64,000 nt of DNA from Drosophila pseudoobscura. Its lineage: Eukaryota; Arthropoda; Insecta; Diptera; Drosophilidae. A program made the position numbers and the translations under genes. A model generated the notes under the pieces. That model ran no database searches, had not been told where the DNA came from, and saw only the letters and a program-made list of their open reading frames with translations. The DNA is taken from assembly GCF_009870125.1 (NCBI RefSeq), contig NC_046679.1, positions 16,864,001 through 16,928,000 on the forward strand. Direction: 5' to 3'. Shown piece after piece: positions 10,346-23,449 of the stretch (position 1 is the first letter of the stretch; each line of letters opens with the position of its first letter).

Positions 10346-10950
10346 TTAAAACTTGTTCCTTATAAAATAAAAATATATATGTGTGATATACCCATTTTCT
10401 ATGTGAAAAATATAAAATTATTATTATTATATAAAGCTAATAAATAGTTAAAACTAGGTATTAACAAGGTATGGGGCTATAGCTACTGAGGCCTTAAGCT
10501 CGCTATGGTATAATTATACACTTGAGTATGTATGACCTTATATACGATATTATATGATGTAAAGGAATTATTATCTAGTATACTAGTTGTGTATATGGAT
10601 GATAGTTTATGAGGTTGTAGTGAATGATTATGGATTGAACTAGGTACGATTATTGACGATTTTTTTGAGTTATTGTTGTTAGGTTTGGAGATGTATTGCA
10701 TGGGGTCGGTGTTATGGAATATTGAGGATCTTTGAAGAGAGAGGGCGGGGCATGTGTATAGTATGTGTCTTGTGTCTATGGTTGGGCTGTGGCACAGTGG
10801 GCATGCGTTGGTGGATGTTTTATCCATGTAGTGGGTATTGCTGAATCTTGTGTTTTTATCGTGTTTGGATAGGGTGATGTTGTTCGTTAACTATTAAAAA
10901 AAAGTTAATTTTCGTTAAAACTATTTCCTTGTAAAATAAAAATATATATT
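10326..10950 (+). repeat. ~58-bp direct repeat flanking the non-LTR fragment
   Basis: 10326-10383 and 10889-10950 share CTATTAAAAAA-GTTA, TTTTC-TTAAAAC, TTCCTT and TAAAATAAAAATATATAT in order, with about 85% identity by eye. The copies bracket the retrotransposon tail at 10415-10888. That is longer and more diverged than a usual target-site duplication. Confidence 0.65.
10415..10888 (-). mobile_element. non-LTR retrotransposon 3' end (LOA/I-like, 5' truncated)
   Basis: On the minus strand the frame encodes HYMDKTS, then the zinc-knuckle-like tail CPLC followed by TIDTRHILYTCPALSLQRSSIF, typical of the C-terminus of I/LOA/R1-type retrotransposon ORF2. It then runs to a shared 3' terminus CCTCAGTAGCTATAGCCCC and a TAA/AAT-rich tail. 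The same terminus occurs in the copy at 23450-24575, so both are one family. D. subobscura bilbo is a possible relative, from memory only. Confidence 0.8.
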
Positions 10951-11119
10951 TATATAATTATTTTTTGTTGTTATTTAAAATATGTATGTTGAATTTTGTT
11001 TTGAGCTAATTAACAGCTAACCAAATTAAAATATAAAATAAATCAGTAAAATAGTACAGTAAAATAGTACATTTTACAGTAATTTTTCTACCGAATATCA
11101 TGTACCGAATAGAAGAATT

Positions 11120-11166
11120 TACGGTATTTTTTTAATTTGCGGCATTTTTCGGTATATTTCTGAGGG
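11120..11166 (+). promoter_or_regulatory. GTATATTT (motif 6) promoter array upstream of greatwall
   Basis: Contains TTACGGTATTTTT and TTCGGTATATTTCTGAGGG; TTCGGTATATTT is an exact motif 6 match. It lies 178-224 bp before the greatwall start in the correct orientation. Confidence 0.6.
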
Positions 11167-11343
11167 AAGCGACGCATCGACGCGCTGCTCGGTTTGAATT
11201 GTAAATTTAAATTTTGTGCAATAAATGCCTTAAGAGCACTTAGCAGCCATTGACTGCATCCAAACAAGCCCCACCTTGAATTCAGATCGCTTTAATTTCT
11301 GCAACCGAGAGGAAGAAAGTCTGCACTACGCTTTTTTGAAGAA

Positions 11344-14325
11344 ATGGAAAACGCTGATGCGACTTCGCAGTCCGATCCGCAAATTGACTACAAGACTCCA
11401 AAGAAGACCAACTCGCTGATCGACAGCGAGCAGTTGCTGGATAAGATAAATATCCTAACCACCAAACCGGAGAATCATTCAAACAATGCCAAGGTAAGCA
11501 CACGTGCATCCGTGCGCCGTGTAAGTGTGATTTACAGTTACCGCGTGCACACGCCGTTAGTTGGTTCTCATGTATTTTCCTGCACTTTATTTCCGACGCA
11601 GCTGCCGACGATCAAAGACTTCGTCATCATAAAGCCGATCAGCCGGGGCGCCTTTGGGAAGGTGTTCCTGGGCTACAAGAACAACGATTCGAACAAGCTG
11701 TATGCCATCAAGGTGATGCGCAAGTCCGAGATGATCAACAAGAACATGGTGTCCCAGGTGATAACCGAACGCAATGCCCTAGCTCTCTCCCGGTCGCCGT
11801 TCTGCGTGAGTCTCTTCTATTCGCTGCAGTCGCTCTCCTACGTGTACCTGGTCATGGAGTACATGGTGGGCGGCGATCTCAAGTCACTGCTGGCCATGTA
11901 CGGCTACTTTGACGAGGCAACGGCCCGATTCTATGTGGCCGAGATGGCCATGGGACTGCAGTACCTGCACCAGCATGGCATCGTTCATCGGGACATCAAG
12001 CCGGACAACATGTTGCTCTCGCACACGGGTCATGTGAAGCTCACGGACTTTGGTCTGAGTAAAATCGACATGCGACGCGATCTGGAGATATCCGATCTGA
12101 TCAACTGTTCGCCCAACCTGAATGCCCGGACACCAGGCCAACTCCTGTCCCTTACCTCACATTTGTCCTTCGGCTCTGAGAAGAAGCTGCAGGAATATGG
12201 TTCTTCACTGACCGCCACCGGTGGCACGACCATGGGCACGGGGACATCCAATTTGCTGCAGGCCATCAACAAGCATGGCCATGAGGCCATGGAGATGTCC
12301 GATAGTGAGGGCGATACATCACTGACTGATGCAGAAAAGACGAGCGACAGTAAAATCTCAGGCGTCTCGCCGTTCTACTCCGCCGAGGTTAATGAATCGA
12401 TTACCCATACATGTACGGCTATTACCAATGTCAGTATAGCAAAAGCGACCCTGCCCTTCTCTTCTCCAGAACCTCATTCTCCTGGTCTCTGTTATTGTTC
12501 TGTTGTGCAGCCTCAGGACAGCAGTTCCTCATGCTCCTACCACACTTGCACCTCGGCTGAACTGAGCAAGTGCTCTCCTCCACTGGACTCGGTTGCAGCT
12601 GGTGCGGTTGCAGACTCAGTGCCTAGCAAGCGGCGGGTGGAGTTTATCCTGGATCCAGTTATATGTCAGGTGAGTAGCGCCCTCCTCTCCCTGTACTCAA
12701 TTGCATATGTCTCTGAAATCTCTGAAAGGGCTGCAAATTGGCCGAGCAGGACAACAACAATGGGGCCAGCAATGTCAATGGCAAAGCCAAGTTGGAGAGC
12801 GCAAACGAGGCCTCGTTTGAGTTTTCCATGGTGCGCAGGCGATCGCTCGATGAGGTGCGTTGTCTATGTCTATGTCTCTGTCTATGCGTATGTCTCTCTG
12901 TGCCAGCCTGTGTGTCTAATAGACACTGTCTATGTTTCTGGTCGAAGGTGTCGAAGTACTAAAATATCCCCGAGTTACTTTATTATTTGGCATCCCAACA
13001 GCGCAACCGGAACAAAGGGCAGGAGGATTCCGGCGTATCGAGTCGAAAGGGAGACGACTACTCCGGTTGCCATCTAAATCAGAACAGCGAGAACAGTACT
13101 GCTTCCTCGATTGAGAAGAACACGGAGAATCTGAGCCATTCAAAGGAGGACTACAGCTGCTCGGACTACTCGCGCAGCTACAATCTGACAAATGGCAATG
13201 AGATGAGCGGAATCCACATGAATTCCCCCTTTCGAAATCTCTCCAAACACTTTAAGCGACCCGATTTCCTGCGTGGAATGAAGCGGAAAATCAATCTGGT
13301 GAATCGTTCCAACAATATGTCCAGCATGGATGTTGACGGCTCCAGTTCCGGGAACGGCAGCGCCAACACTGGCCTCACCCAGGAGATCGAGATACTCAAC
13401 ATTGGCAGCAGTACGCCCAAGAAGCGAAAGGCTCGCTCCTCGCCCATTCGTGGCGTACTCAAGGTACGCTCTTTGTCTGACGACGACATGCCTATGCAGC
13501 ATTTGCTCGGCCCTGAGGCGAACGTGGCCAATGTGGTCTTCTCCACGCCTGTGTCATCGCAAAAGCTGCCACGCCGGGACGGCGGCCTGCTCGGCAAGCT
13601 GAAGGCCACACGCTTCGCTCTGCCCCTGTCCATTGAGAACAAGAAGCGGGAGGATACGGCCACCGAGAAATTGTCCTGCGTTCAGTATCACCTGAAGTTG
13701 GCCGACGATCCGACAATGTCACCCATAAACCACGGAGTCGGGATTATGCCTAAGACCCCAAAAAACATGAACATCAATACGCCCTTCCGCACCCCAAAGT
13801 CTGTGAGGCGGGGAGGACGCGTCTCCAACGAGCGTATACTGGGCACACCCGACTATCTGGCGCCAGAGCTGCTGCTGAAGCATGGTCACGGCCCCGGCGT
13901 CGACTGGTGGGCGCTGGGCGTTTGCTTCTACGAGTTTATGACCGGAATTCCACCCTTCAACGACGAGACGCCCCAAAAAGTATTTGACAACATTCTTAAC
14001 AAAAGTAAATATAAAATCTTTCGTTGTGAAATTCGTGACTCATTTTCTATTCTTTGCAGACATTGAATGGCCCGAAGGCGAAGAGGCCTTGTCCGTCGAT
14101 GCAATGGAGGCTGTGGAGCTGCTATTAACAATGGACCCCGCCGAGCGACCTGCCGCCAAAGAAGTTCAGCAAATGCGGCACTTTGCGTGCATTGACTGGG
14201 AGAACATTGGGAATATGGAGCCGCCGTTTGTGCCCACGCCCGACAATCCCACAGACACGGGCTATTTTGATGCCCGCAACAATCTGCAGCATCTGCAGCT
14301 GTCCAACTTTGCTGTGGAAGACTGA
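11344..14325 (+). CDS. gwl: Greatwall/MASTL protein kinase
   Basis: Exons 11344-11493, 11602-12669, 12729-12854, 13002-14004 and 14060-14325 join in frame with GT-AG borders to give about 870 residues (D. melanogaster about 846). The AGC kinase N-lobe has the glycine loop ISRGAFGKV (63-71), the ATP lysine in YAIK (K87), HRDIKPDN (179-186) and DFG (199-201). The activation segment is split by an insert of about 530 residues, rich in Ser/Thr/Asn, before GTPDYLAPE (729-737), the hallmark of Greatwall. By family knowledge the kinase phosphorylates Endosulfine to inhibit PP2A-B55 at mitotic entry. One alternative: 12430-12510 has a GTCAGT start and a pyrimidine-rich TTGTGCAG end and could be a further 81-nt in-frame intron. 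The gene is convergent with Epg5. Confidence 0.95.
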
Positions 14326-14762
14326 ATCGTCTCTCACCGGAGCCCCGGCTGCCTCTGGTTCCCCTTAAACCCGCGCATGCTTGTCGCAGTAGTCCCCCCA
14401 TAAATGTTATTTATATTATGTTGTCTGTATAGCAATATGTGTTCGTTTGTTATCGTTCGTTCGTTCGACTAGATGTACGTATTTATATATATAAAAATTC
14501 AATTATGTTCATCTGTTGCTCTAGAGATTGTTCACGATGATATTGTAACTACGCTTAAACAAATGGCTTCAAGTATACACACACCCTCGAGAAAGATAGA
14601 TTTTAAATAAATTGGTATTGGATATCCATACGGAGCATTCGTAATGCAAAAATCAATCACTTTATGTGTCCTAAGTCTAGTTATACATATATATAATAAT
14701 AATAAAAAGCCCATAGAAAATAACACAACTGGCTGTTATGATTGATAATTGTTAAGGGAGAG
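14326..14762. other. shared 3' intergenic space of gwl and Epg5
   Basis: Convergent 3' ends 437 bp apart. The sequence is AT-rich with GTTCGTT repeats (14443-14467) and AATAAA-type signals on both strands; no gene is seen. Confidence 0.7.
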
Positions 14763-17700
14763 CTATGCTGCTGCATTCAGGCGAAAGTCAAAGTCCCAGA
14801 CCTCTGGAATGGTTGTCAGGTAGCTCTGCTCGTAGAAGATGCCAATCAGGCGACAGACCAAATGGGGAACAGCGCGGGCCTCCGGCAGGCAATGCTCCTT
14901 GAGCAGGCTGATGGCACGCACAATCAAGGGTTTGACGTCAGTAAACCTCTTGTTGGCCAGCAGCATGGAGAGCTCACGCATGCCGCTCTCGTATTCCTCG
15001 CAGGGCAGTCGAAGTTCACGATTGGCCGGGCACAGCGAGAATACGACACAGGCCAGGCAGCGGGTCAACACTTTTCGCCTGGCACAAAATAAAACGATTA
15101 TAAAATATAATTGGAAAACAATGGGTGTCCCACCTGTTCGTTATGACCTCTGACCTGAGCCCAATGACGCCCAACAGTCCATCACCCCAACCCTCGGCCT
15201 TTGTGGAGGCGATCTGCAGCTGACGCGCCAGCATATAGAGTGGTTTCTTTACGTATGGGTTAACCTGAAGTATTTGGGAGCCACGCGAAATGATGGCGCC
15301 CCAGACGAGGGCCAGACGCGGTTCGGTTAGCGGGCTCGTCTTCAGGTTGTCCAACAGTTGGCTGAGGTCCTGCAGGAACGTAACCTTGTCTCCATCCGTG
15401 GCGATTTCCTCCATTTTGTACAGGACAAAGACGTGCAGCGAAAAGAAGTAGCTGCCCTGCATAATGGGCATCAGTTCGAGCTTTGGCAGCGACATGCTCA
15501 ACGCCTCGAACAGTCCTTGCCAGCTGGGGGCATGCCAGGGAGCGGACTCGGTCGATGTGCGGAAGTAGCTCTCCACACTGGACTCCAGCAGGCTGTAGAT
15601 ACTGGCAATGTACGTGTTCAAAAGTCCAATAGCGGGCAGGGCGGAACACATGACCAGGTTGCCCGGCGCACACTGCTGCTGCCAGCACACCAGTGCCTTA
15701 ATGTGAAGACTACAGATTGGATTAGAGATCAGAACACAATCCAATTAAAAATCAGGCCTTACATGGAAACTTCTTGACTCTGCGTCTGTGTGGGTGCCAC
15801 CAGTTCAACCATCAGGTTTAGAGCTTCGCGCCGCTGTTCCTCGGGCGTGCGCTGCTCGCTACAGCTGCTGATGGCCCGATCGATGCTGTTCAACAGCTCC
15901 AGGAAGGCATCGGTGAAGGCACGCTCCCCCTCTTTGGTAGCCAGCAGTTTCTTGTGCTTGGCCCCGCAGGCACGCTGCAGCCGGACCATGGAGCGGGTAT
16001 ACATCATGCGTTTGGCAGTTCCCAGAACTACAGCATCTTGTGCGGACCGCTCGGGCAGCATGGCGCAGGCCAGACGTAGCAGACTACCGAATGGAATCGA
16101 GTCCATAAATATGATCAAATCAAAACTCTGTGGAAGACTCACTCTAAGACAGCACGATCTGCATAGTTGCTCTCTGATGGTAGCTTCAGGACAATGGCGG
16201 GCTCCACGCTGGCCACAAACCATTTGAACAGGTGCTCCAACTCGCTGTATTCAACCAGATGCCAGGGGTATTGGATGGCCTCCTCTAGGATTTTGCTCGT
16301 GTTCGGATGTATGTGAATGTTTGGCTCAAAGGCCATCTTTACGAAGATGCCAAAGAGTCGCGACAGAACCGCCACCGGCTGTGGCATCTGGGCGAACCAG
16401 CTGTTCCAGTCGATTCGTATGAAGATGTGGCCCAACATCGCATGCGATTCGGGCATAAAGCGCTGCAGGCTCTCGTACAACAGCTCGATATGCTTGGCGG
16501 GTGGCAGAAAGCGTTCCCAGGGCAGTTGGGCCAGACCCTCGTGGATGGGGGCTAGCACATGGCCGGCCATATTGGGCTGTGCGAAGTGGTGCACGTACCA
16601 GGCGAACACATGCTCTAAGATCATGCTGGACGAAGGCAAATACTGCAGCACTTGGATGATGGTGGCCGTGAACGAGCGAATCATAAGTTTGCTGCTGCTC
16701 ACTTGCTGCTCGCTCCAAGGCAGAAGTACCTTGGTCTGGCCGGGTGTCAGCTGGCGTATCCAGTGGGCCACTCCACTGGCCGTCTGTTCAGTGTAGGGGA
16801 TCAGCCAAGGACCGTAGGTCTCCACAATGGAGCCGAACACAATGTCGCTGACTGGAATGGAAAGGCAATGAGAATCCACAAATGGTTTCGCCGAAGAAGC
16901 TCTTACTCTGATCAGCCAGTAGCTCCTGATAGCTGCAAATAGCCGACGATAGCAGCACATGACCAAAGCAGGTGAACCACAGAACCAGCGACTGGCAATA
17001 GTCCTTGTGCTTGGGATACAATCCGTGCAGACCATGGTGAAGCCGCTCCTTCTGGAAGTGCCTGGAAAACAGCAACAAAGTATCCGTGGCGGCCTTTAGG
17101 GTAAACAGCTTCTGGCGCCGTGAAAAATCCAGCGACAGTTCGTGCACCCGCACCTCCAATTGGTCCACAGCGAGCCCCTGGCAATTGCAAGTGGCAAAGA
17201 GAGCGTTAAGAAGATCGACCAGCACCAAGGGCATCAGTTTCTGATCCGAGATGCGGTCCAGCACCAGTTGCATTACCTCCCCGTAGTGCTGGGGGAAGTC
17301 GTAGCAGAATATGTGCACCAAATGGCGACGGAATTGATCTTGCAGCAGGCTAGAGTCTGGCTGGGACCAGGCCTCCAGGCCCTGCAGAACCAGCAGAAGC
17401 AGGCGGTTGATCTCGCTCAGCTTCGGCTGATAGGTCTCCAGCCAACAGAGCAAATCGAACTTGGAGAACAGGACAAAGACGGTTTTGGTGTCGCAGCGCT
17501 TTAGATGCGAGTCGATGAGAAACTGGTACATGGGCAGGAAGTGCTCGACGTCCGTTCGAGAAGGCACAAAGACTCCGGCCAGCAGCTCGAGGAGATCGGA
17601 ACGCTGAAGGGCCAGTTTCAGCACCGATAATCCCTGGGCATCCTGGTCGGCTTGCAGGAAGACTCCCAGCTGCTCCATCACTTGGAAGTAGAGATCATGG

Positions 17701-20700
17701 GTGGGCTGGAAGTGCATCGTCCCTTCGTTGAGGCAATCCACCATATGGTAGAACGTGGCCACACCCAGATCTGTTACCGTCTTGCCACTCGGCGCTTGCA
17801 GCAGCGCCCCAATACACAGGCCGAACTGCTCGATGGACTGTGCAAAGGCATCCACGTTGGCCGCCAGCAAAAGTGCCTCCAGACGCTTCTCATGCCGCTC
17901 CCTGTTCAACTGCTGCTTGCGGAATATCTGCTCGTTTCGTCTAATGTGCTCCGGCCTCAATGTGAGCTGAACGGGAGACGTGCAGCTGCGATTAAAGAGC
18001 ATGGAGCTGCATTCCTTGCGCCTGGTCTCCTCGTAGGGCACCATCTGGTACATTGCTGGCACGTCCTCCAGGTAGTTGAGGTTCAGCGAGTTCAGCTCCG
18101 AGGTCATATAATGATAGTTTCTAGGGGAGCAATAAGAAATAAATTCCAGTTTAAACGAAGGTGTGTATACGACTCACTTGGCAGTCGAATTAAATATCCC
18201 AAGGAGCTTCTTAAGCTGCATCAGAATGTTTCCATCAACGGGTGGCGCTTCAACCGGATTGCAGCGGCAGTGTCCTGGAATTGGAACGCCTTTCTCATAG
18301 GTACTCAAAAGGCTTTTGATATTCTGCGATGCCGACAGTCGGGGCCTGGGCTGCGCCGGACTCCGCGGTGGCTTTTGGTTGGGCAAACGAAACACTTTGC
18401 GGCCCCACTGATCGGCCTGATGGCGCTGCTCCTTGCGCAGCGTGACGAGGTACAGGAACTCCGTCCAATGGTTGACATGGCCGCCAAGTAGCTCTCGCAG
18501 CTTAATGGAGTTGTACTGAACCGGCAGCTGTTCGGCATCACTGGGGAATCGATTGAGCTGCGTATCCTCCAGCCAGAGAACACAGTTTTGCATGAGCTTG
18601 CAGCAGCTGCGATAGAAATGAGCCAGCGAATCGTCACTGGCCGACTTGAGGGCTAGGGCCGCGTAGTACGACTCGGCGGATTTCAGCTGTCCCTTGATGC
18701 TCTTCATCAGGGGGACATTGTGCTCGTAGAACTTGTCCGAGACCCCGAAATTATGGCTGAAATTTTGCGTTTCGCCCTCGCTGGGTACTCGCCACAGATA
18801 CAGTTCGAAGAACTTCTGGCAGACGATGGGAAAGAGCGGATGGTTGGTTTCCATGCTGGATAGGAGTTGGGCGTACTTAAAGACAACCAATTGGTTGGCG
18901 GGAAAGGCGTTTGTCTTGCTAAGCGACAGTGTTTTCTTGAGAGCCGCCTCCATAGGTTGAACAGAGACCTGGCGCAGGAGCTCCGGCCAGATTCGCGTGT
19001 CCACCACCCGAAACTCTATCTCCAGCAGTACCAGATTCAACCAGCAGTTCTGTGGCGAGATCAGTGGTATGCGCGAAGCGGACGATTGATTACCAAAGAA
19101 CGCCTTTAGGGCGGATGACTTGGCGGGTGTCTTCCACTCGCTGCAATCCTGCCAAAGGAGTGTACCATTAAATATATTCTGTAGATGCTCAGTGCTCATT
19201 TGCCATACCTTGTAAAAGTTGTAGAAGAATTCCACAGCCTGGGCACGACAGTCGGGGAACTGGTACGAAATGCACAGCATTCTATCCAGCAGATACAACA
19301 GATTCGCGTTCTGTGACCAGCCTGGCAATGATGTGAAGCAATTGAGCCAGATGTTGAGCAGATTAAGCGGCGAGCAGAGGCCATAGCTGTAGCAAGAGAG
19401 AGCGAGAATGGGAAATTATAATACAAGTTATAAAACTTTTTTAAAATTTTCGTACGATGGTCTTAGGTGCTAATCATATTTCTAGCAAATATTCCACCTG
19501 GTATAGGAGATAATCTGATGATGCAGCATGTTATCGAGCAGCTCCAGTATGGGACCAATTGAATTGGCATAGACCATGTCCTTGGCCAGCTTTAGATAGG
19601 TCCTGTCTGCATTGAGTAGAGTCAGCAGCAGCCGCTGGAAGCTATCACAGTGTGCCAGTGTCTCGGGGGTCTCCAGAAACAGCGGCACAATCAATTCCAG
19701 ACATCGTATGGTAACCGCATGACGATGATCCAGGAGCAGCTGCTGGAGCAAATCGAAGCCATGCTGGCAGATCACCGGTATAGAATGGCCGTGCAGACTG
19801 ACAAGCATTCCAACATAAAGGGCCAAGGGCCGGTGCTCGGCCACGCCCTGGAAGATCATTTCCATGTTCTCTAAACCAGGTATGAAGAGCAGCGGCTCGG
19901 TAGGATGCAGCAGCGTTCGCTTCACCGACTCAACGTCTTGGTCCATCAGATGGAGACGCAGCACGGATATCATGCGCCAGCACCAGTTGGTGAACTGCTC
20001 CCGGCTTGATTGCGTCGAGTCAATAAGGGACGACACTTGACGAACGCTCTCCGAAATGCCCGACGCGCCAATCACCTCCGGGGCGTACTTGTTGAGGGCC
20101 TCGTTTACCAGATATGCCATGCGCACGTGAATGTTGTGGGGCAGGAAGAGGCGACCCTCCCCATCGAAGCTCCAGTTGAGGCGACTGATGATCAGGCGCG
20201 ACAGATGGCTCTCCGACGACTGGTAGTCGTAGTGCAGCAGCCAGTTGGAGAGCACCTCAAAGCTGTCCATGCAGGGTCGCCAGGCATCCAAGGGCAGGGC
20301 CTTGAACAAATATGCCGCCTGGTCGACCTCCGCGTAACGAACCTTCAGCTGGACAAGGAAACAGCCGAGGAGGTCTTCTTGCATGAGGTTGGACAGCATG
20401 TCCCGGGCTGTCTTATAGCAGATCTCTCTGGTCGGTCGATGGATATATCCAATGTGGAAGATGTGCAGACAAATCGCCTTGATGAGACTGAAATCCTTCG
20501 AACGGTTACGGTCGTTGGCCATCTCAAAGAAGGTCTGCAACAGGTAGTACATATCCTCGGGCGCCACATCCGCATTGGCCTCATCGAACTTGACCCAAAA
20601 GTCGTCAGACTGGAAGGCGGCCTGCGCATTGCCAACCAAATCGGTCAGATCCGTGGGAAAGCCCACATTCAGATAGTAGAAAAGGTGCCAAATGATCTCC

Positions 20701-22920
20701 GCATCGAGGGTGCCGAACGGCAGTGTCGAAAAGTACTGCCAAGTGCCCAGATTGCGGGTGCGATAAATGTAGCCGCATGCTCGAAGAAGCAATGCCTGCA
20801 GCTCCACCTGAATCCGTTCGAACAGCTCCGAAGATTTGCTCAGGTTGTTGTGTCTACAAGCGGAGGCTTTTATAGTCTTACATGTGTATGTACAATGAAA
20901 ATAAAACTCACAGAAAAAGCTCGTGATAGTCGAAGACATACTGGAGCGAGTGGCGCACCAGGCGACCCAGTCGCTTGGCCAGCTGCTTGTATCTTTCGTT
21001 GTTATAGGTAAGCATGCCCTCGCCCAGGGTCTTCACTAATTGGGAAAGGAAAACCACAGCCGAGAGCATTTGCTGGCCTGTTATTATGTCCGGCTCGATG
21101 ATGTAGTCGTCCAGAAACTTTTCAATTCCCATAGCCGATCTAAAACAGGAGTCGATCATCACATAATTTTCAGAAAGGAGTTTTCCTTCTTACGTAAAGA
21201 TTTTCTCGAACGGGAGTTGGTTCAGCAGCGCTATCAGGTCGCTCTCCTTAAGACCGATGCACTCGCCGGTGGGTGTATGCGAGTCCTCGCCATCCGAGTC
21301 GACAACCGTCCAGCAGTCCGCGGCTGCCGCCGACTCAGACAGCTCGCGGTGCGCTTGGGCCTGACTCTTTAGATACTCATTGCGGCGTTTCACGGGCATC
21401 AAGAGGATCTGCAGCACCGCCATGCAGTGATTCAGTTCCGGCGAGGTCAGACCCAAGGGCAACTCATTCTGTTGACTGCCACGGCTTGCTGCCTGCCGCC
21501 TCATGCCTGGCAACTGCAGAAACTGGGCTGCCCACGTGCCCACGCCATTGGGGCATCGGAGTATGTTGAACAGCAAGAACCAGTGATCCTCCTTGGTGGC
21601 CAGCAACAGCTGTAGGGCAATCAGCTTGCGCAGCCACGTCTTCAGATCCTTTTCAAAGTTCTGGGAAAGAAAAACAATTAATGGTGTCTCCAATTTTCAT
21701 TTCTCTTGATCCTTTTACCACATTTGGACTCGGTCGCCGCACAAAGCTAAACAGAATGGATATGGCACATCGCAGCTGCCCCACAAACTGGAGAGCCGCC
21801 GCATTCACTTGAGAGTTCAATGAAATGGCTGCCTGGGCATCCACATGGGGATACGAGAGCAGAGAATTGATCATCTGATCGATCTTCACTTTGGTTATCT
21901 TCGCTGTGATAAGATTGTTCGTGTAGGTATGCGAAACCAAGTCGTAGAGGGCCGTAAAGACAGTCTTCGTCAGCTCCAACTTGATTTGGTTAACTTTTAT
22001 GATTCTGTGGGGGCCCAAGAATTAACATTAGAAATGCGAAGACCTCTTGGTATAGAACACTCACTCGTAGGTAATGGTCTCCTGCACAACGTTGCCATCA
22101 CCGCAAGTAGCGCGAAACGTGCGATTTACCGGCTCTCGCGCCCAAATCTGCTCCTGCGCTTCAACACAGGATTTTCGCAGCTTCTCCACATCGTGTAGAT
22201 TCGAGGTTAGTTTGCTCTGCAGGTTAAAGTACTCCAGCAGGGCCGCATAGAGGGGATCTGTTTCACTGGTCTCCAGCAGCGAGTTCATGAGAAATTCCAA
22301 TTCAAACTGCTTGGCCAGCTCCATATCCGGGCAGTCGTAGATTTGCCGCAACTGCTCGGCGTCCAGTGGCTTGAGATTACTGCGCACTAGGGCAAATCCC
22401 GATTGCTGGCAATCGGCCTGGCGAAACACAATCTTTGATGAATGCTCTTCGATCTGGGCATTGGACAGTTTCATGGGCTGTAGATTCGGGTACTGCACGA
22501 TTTTGGCGCTGCTAGAGGGCGGGGCACTGGGTGCACTCGGTTCCAGCTGCGCTTCCGGTTCGAGTTCGGGTTCGGGTTCGGGTTCTGGCTCTGTCGGCAA
22601 CTCCAATATATCGCTGGAAATACAGCAGTCATGACTAATGATGGTCTCGGCCCCGCTGCCGCTGCTGCTGGCCAACGCCGCGACGCGCTCAAACTCTTCC
22701 AAGAGAGAAGCATTTTCTGCCGGCCTTTGTTCTGGTGCAGCTACGCTACTTGTTGACAACTCGTCGTCACATTCGTCTTCCTCTTGCAGCCTTTGTTGCT
22801 GGTTCTCGCGTTGAGGCTTTTTCGTTTTCTGGAATCAACAATCTCTCATGTCATGCGGCTCTTTCTGCTCCAGTGCATCCTTGTGCTTACCACTTTTTTG
22901 GGCTTTACTAGCGTGGCCAT
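14763..22920 (-). CDS. Epg5: EPG5 homologue, autophagosome-lysosome tether
   Basis: Twelve exons join in phase: 22891-22920, 22065-22828, 21719-22004, 21194-21660, 20912-21139, 19498-20853, 18178-19386, 16907-18120, 16143-16851, 15763-16083, 15134-15709 and 14763-15078, giving about 2491 residues. That is close to the roughly 2500-2600 of EPG5 proteins. The N-terminus is basic then acidic and disordered; an E/P repeat lies at about 22545-22600. The rest is a long helical solenoid without catalytic motifs. By family knowledge EPG5 is a Rab7 effector that bridges late endosomes or lysosomes to LC3-bearing autophagosomes. The start ATG (22918-22920) opens a 10-codon exon with a GTAAGC donor. The exon 9 to 10 join (16143 to 16083) assumes a 59-nt intron ending GGTAG; a shorter reading through that region would also stay open for a while. 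Confidence 0.85.
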
Positions 22921-23237
22921 TATTGTCCGTTTTTGCGAACTCCTGCTCCACCTTTTTGGGGGGCCGTGGGGCCAAAACAAAAATACACTGCTCTGAGTGT
23001 TTTCACTTCGGGATTATCTTAGGGCCTTCGTTGTGGCTATCAAATGCACCCTTTTCCTTATTTAATTGACGCTAATATTTCTTCTTGCTAAATTTCTGCG
23101 GATCGCTCGCTGTCTAGTTTTCTTGTTTATTTTTGTTGTATTTTCTTAATTTACATTTGCTCAAATTACTACATGGCAACGACACGGTAAATACACATGT
23201 GCTACATAACCATACAGTATACTGGATAGTATAATAG
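22921..23237. other. upstream flank of Epg5, no gene
   Basis: AT-rich sequence upstream of the Epg5 start. No recognisable core-promoter motif match and no coding frame. Confidence 0.5.
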
Positions 23238-23433
23238 GTTGGAAAAGAGGGTATGAAAACGGCAAAACCGGCCTGAAAACGTAACGAGTGCAAGGTAAAA
23301 TCCACACCTTTTGCTTAACATACCTTGAAGTCAAAAAGCAGTTTTTCTCGTCACCCGCGAGGTGAGGTTTATACGAACCTTGCAATTTTCCCTGGCTGTT
23401 TTTGCCTGTTTTCCATACCCTTTTTTATAGGCC
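23238..23433. repeat. foldback/MITE-like inverted repeat element
   Basis: The ends are inverted copies: GGAAAAGAGGGTATGAAAAC on the left against AAAAAGGGTATGGAAAAC read on the minus strand from the right. Similarity continues inward (GGCAAAAC versus GGCAAAAAC, and TGCAAGGT in both arms). The 196-bp unit has no coding capacity, fitting a non-autonomous DNA transposon of unknown family. Confidence 0.75.
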
Positions 23434-23449
23434 ATTTTAAACTACGACT

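Noticed and set aside
20010-21011. 333-codon open frame on plus across Epg5
   Set aside because: Antisense shadow of two Epg5 exons, runs through a real intron, and has no domain.
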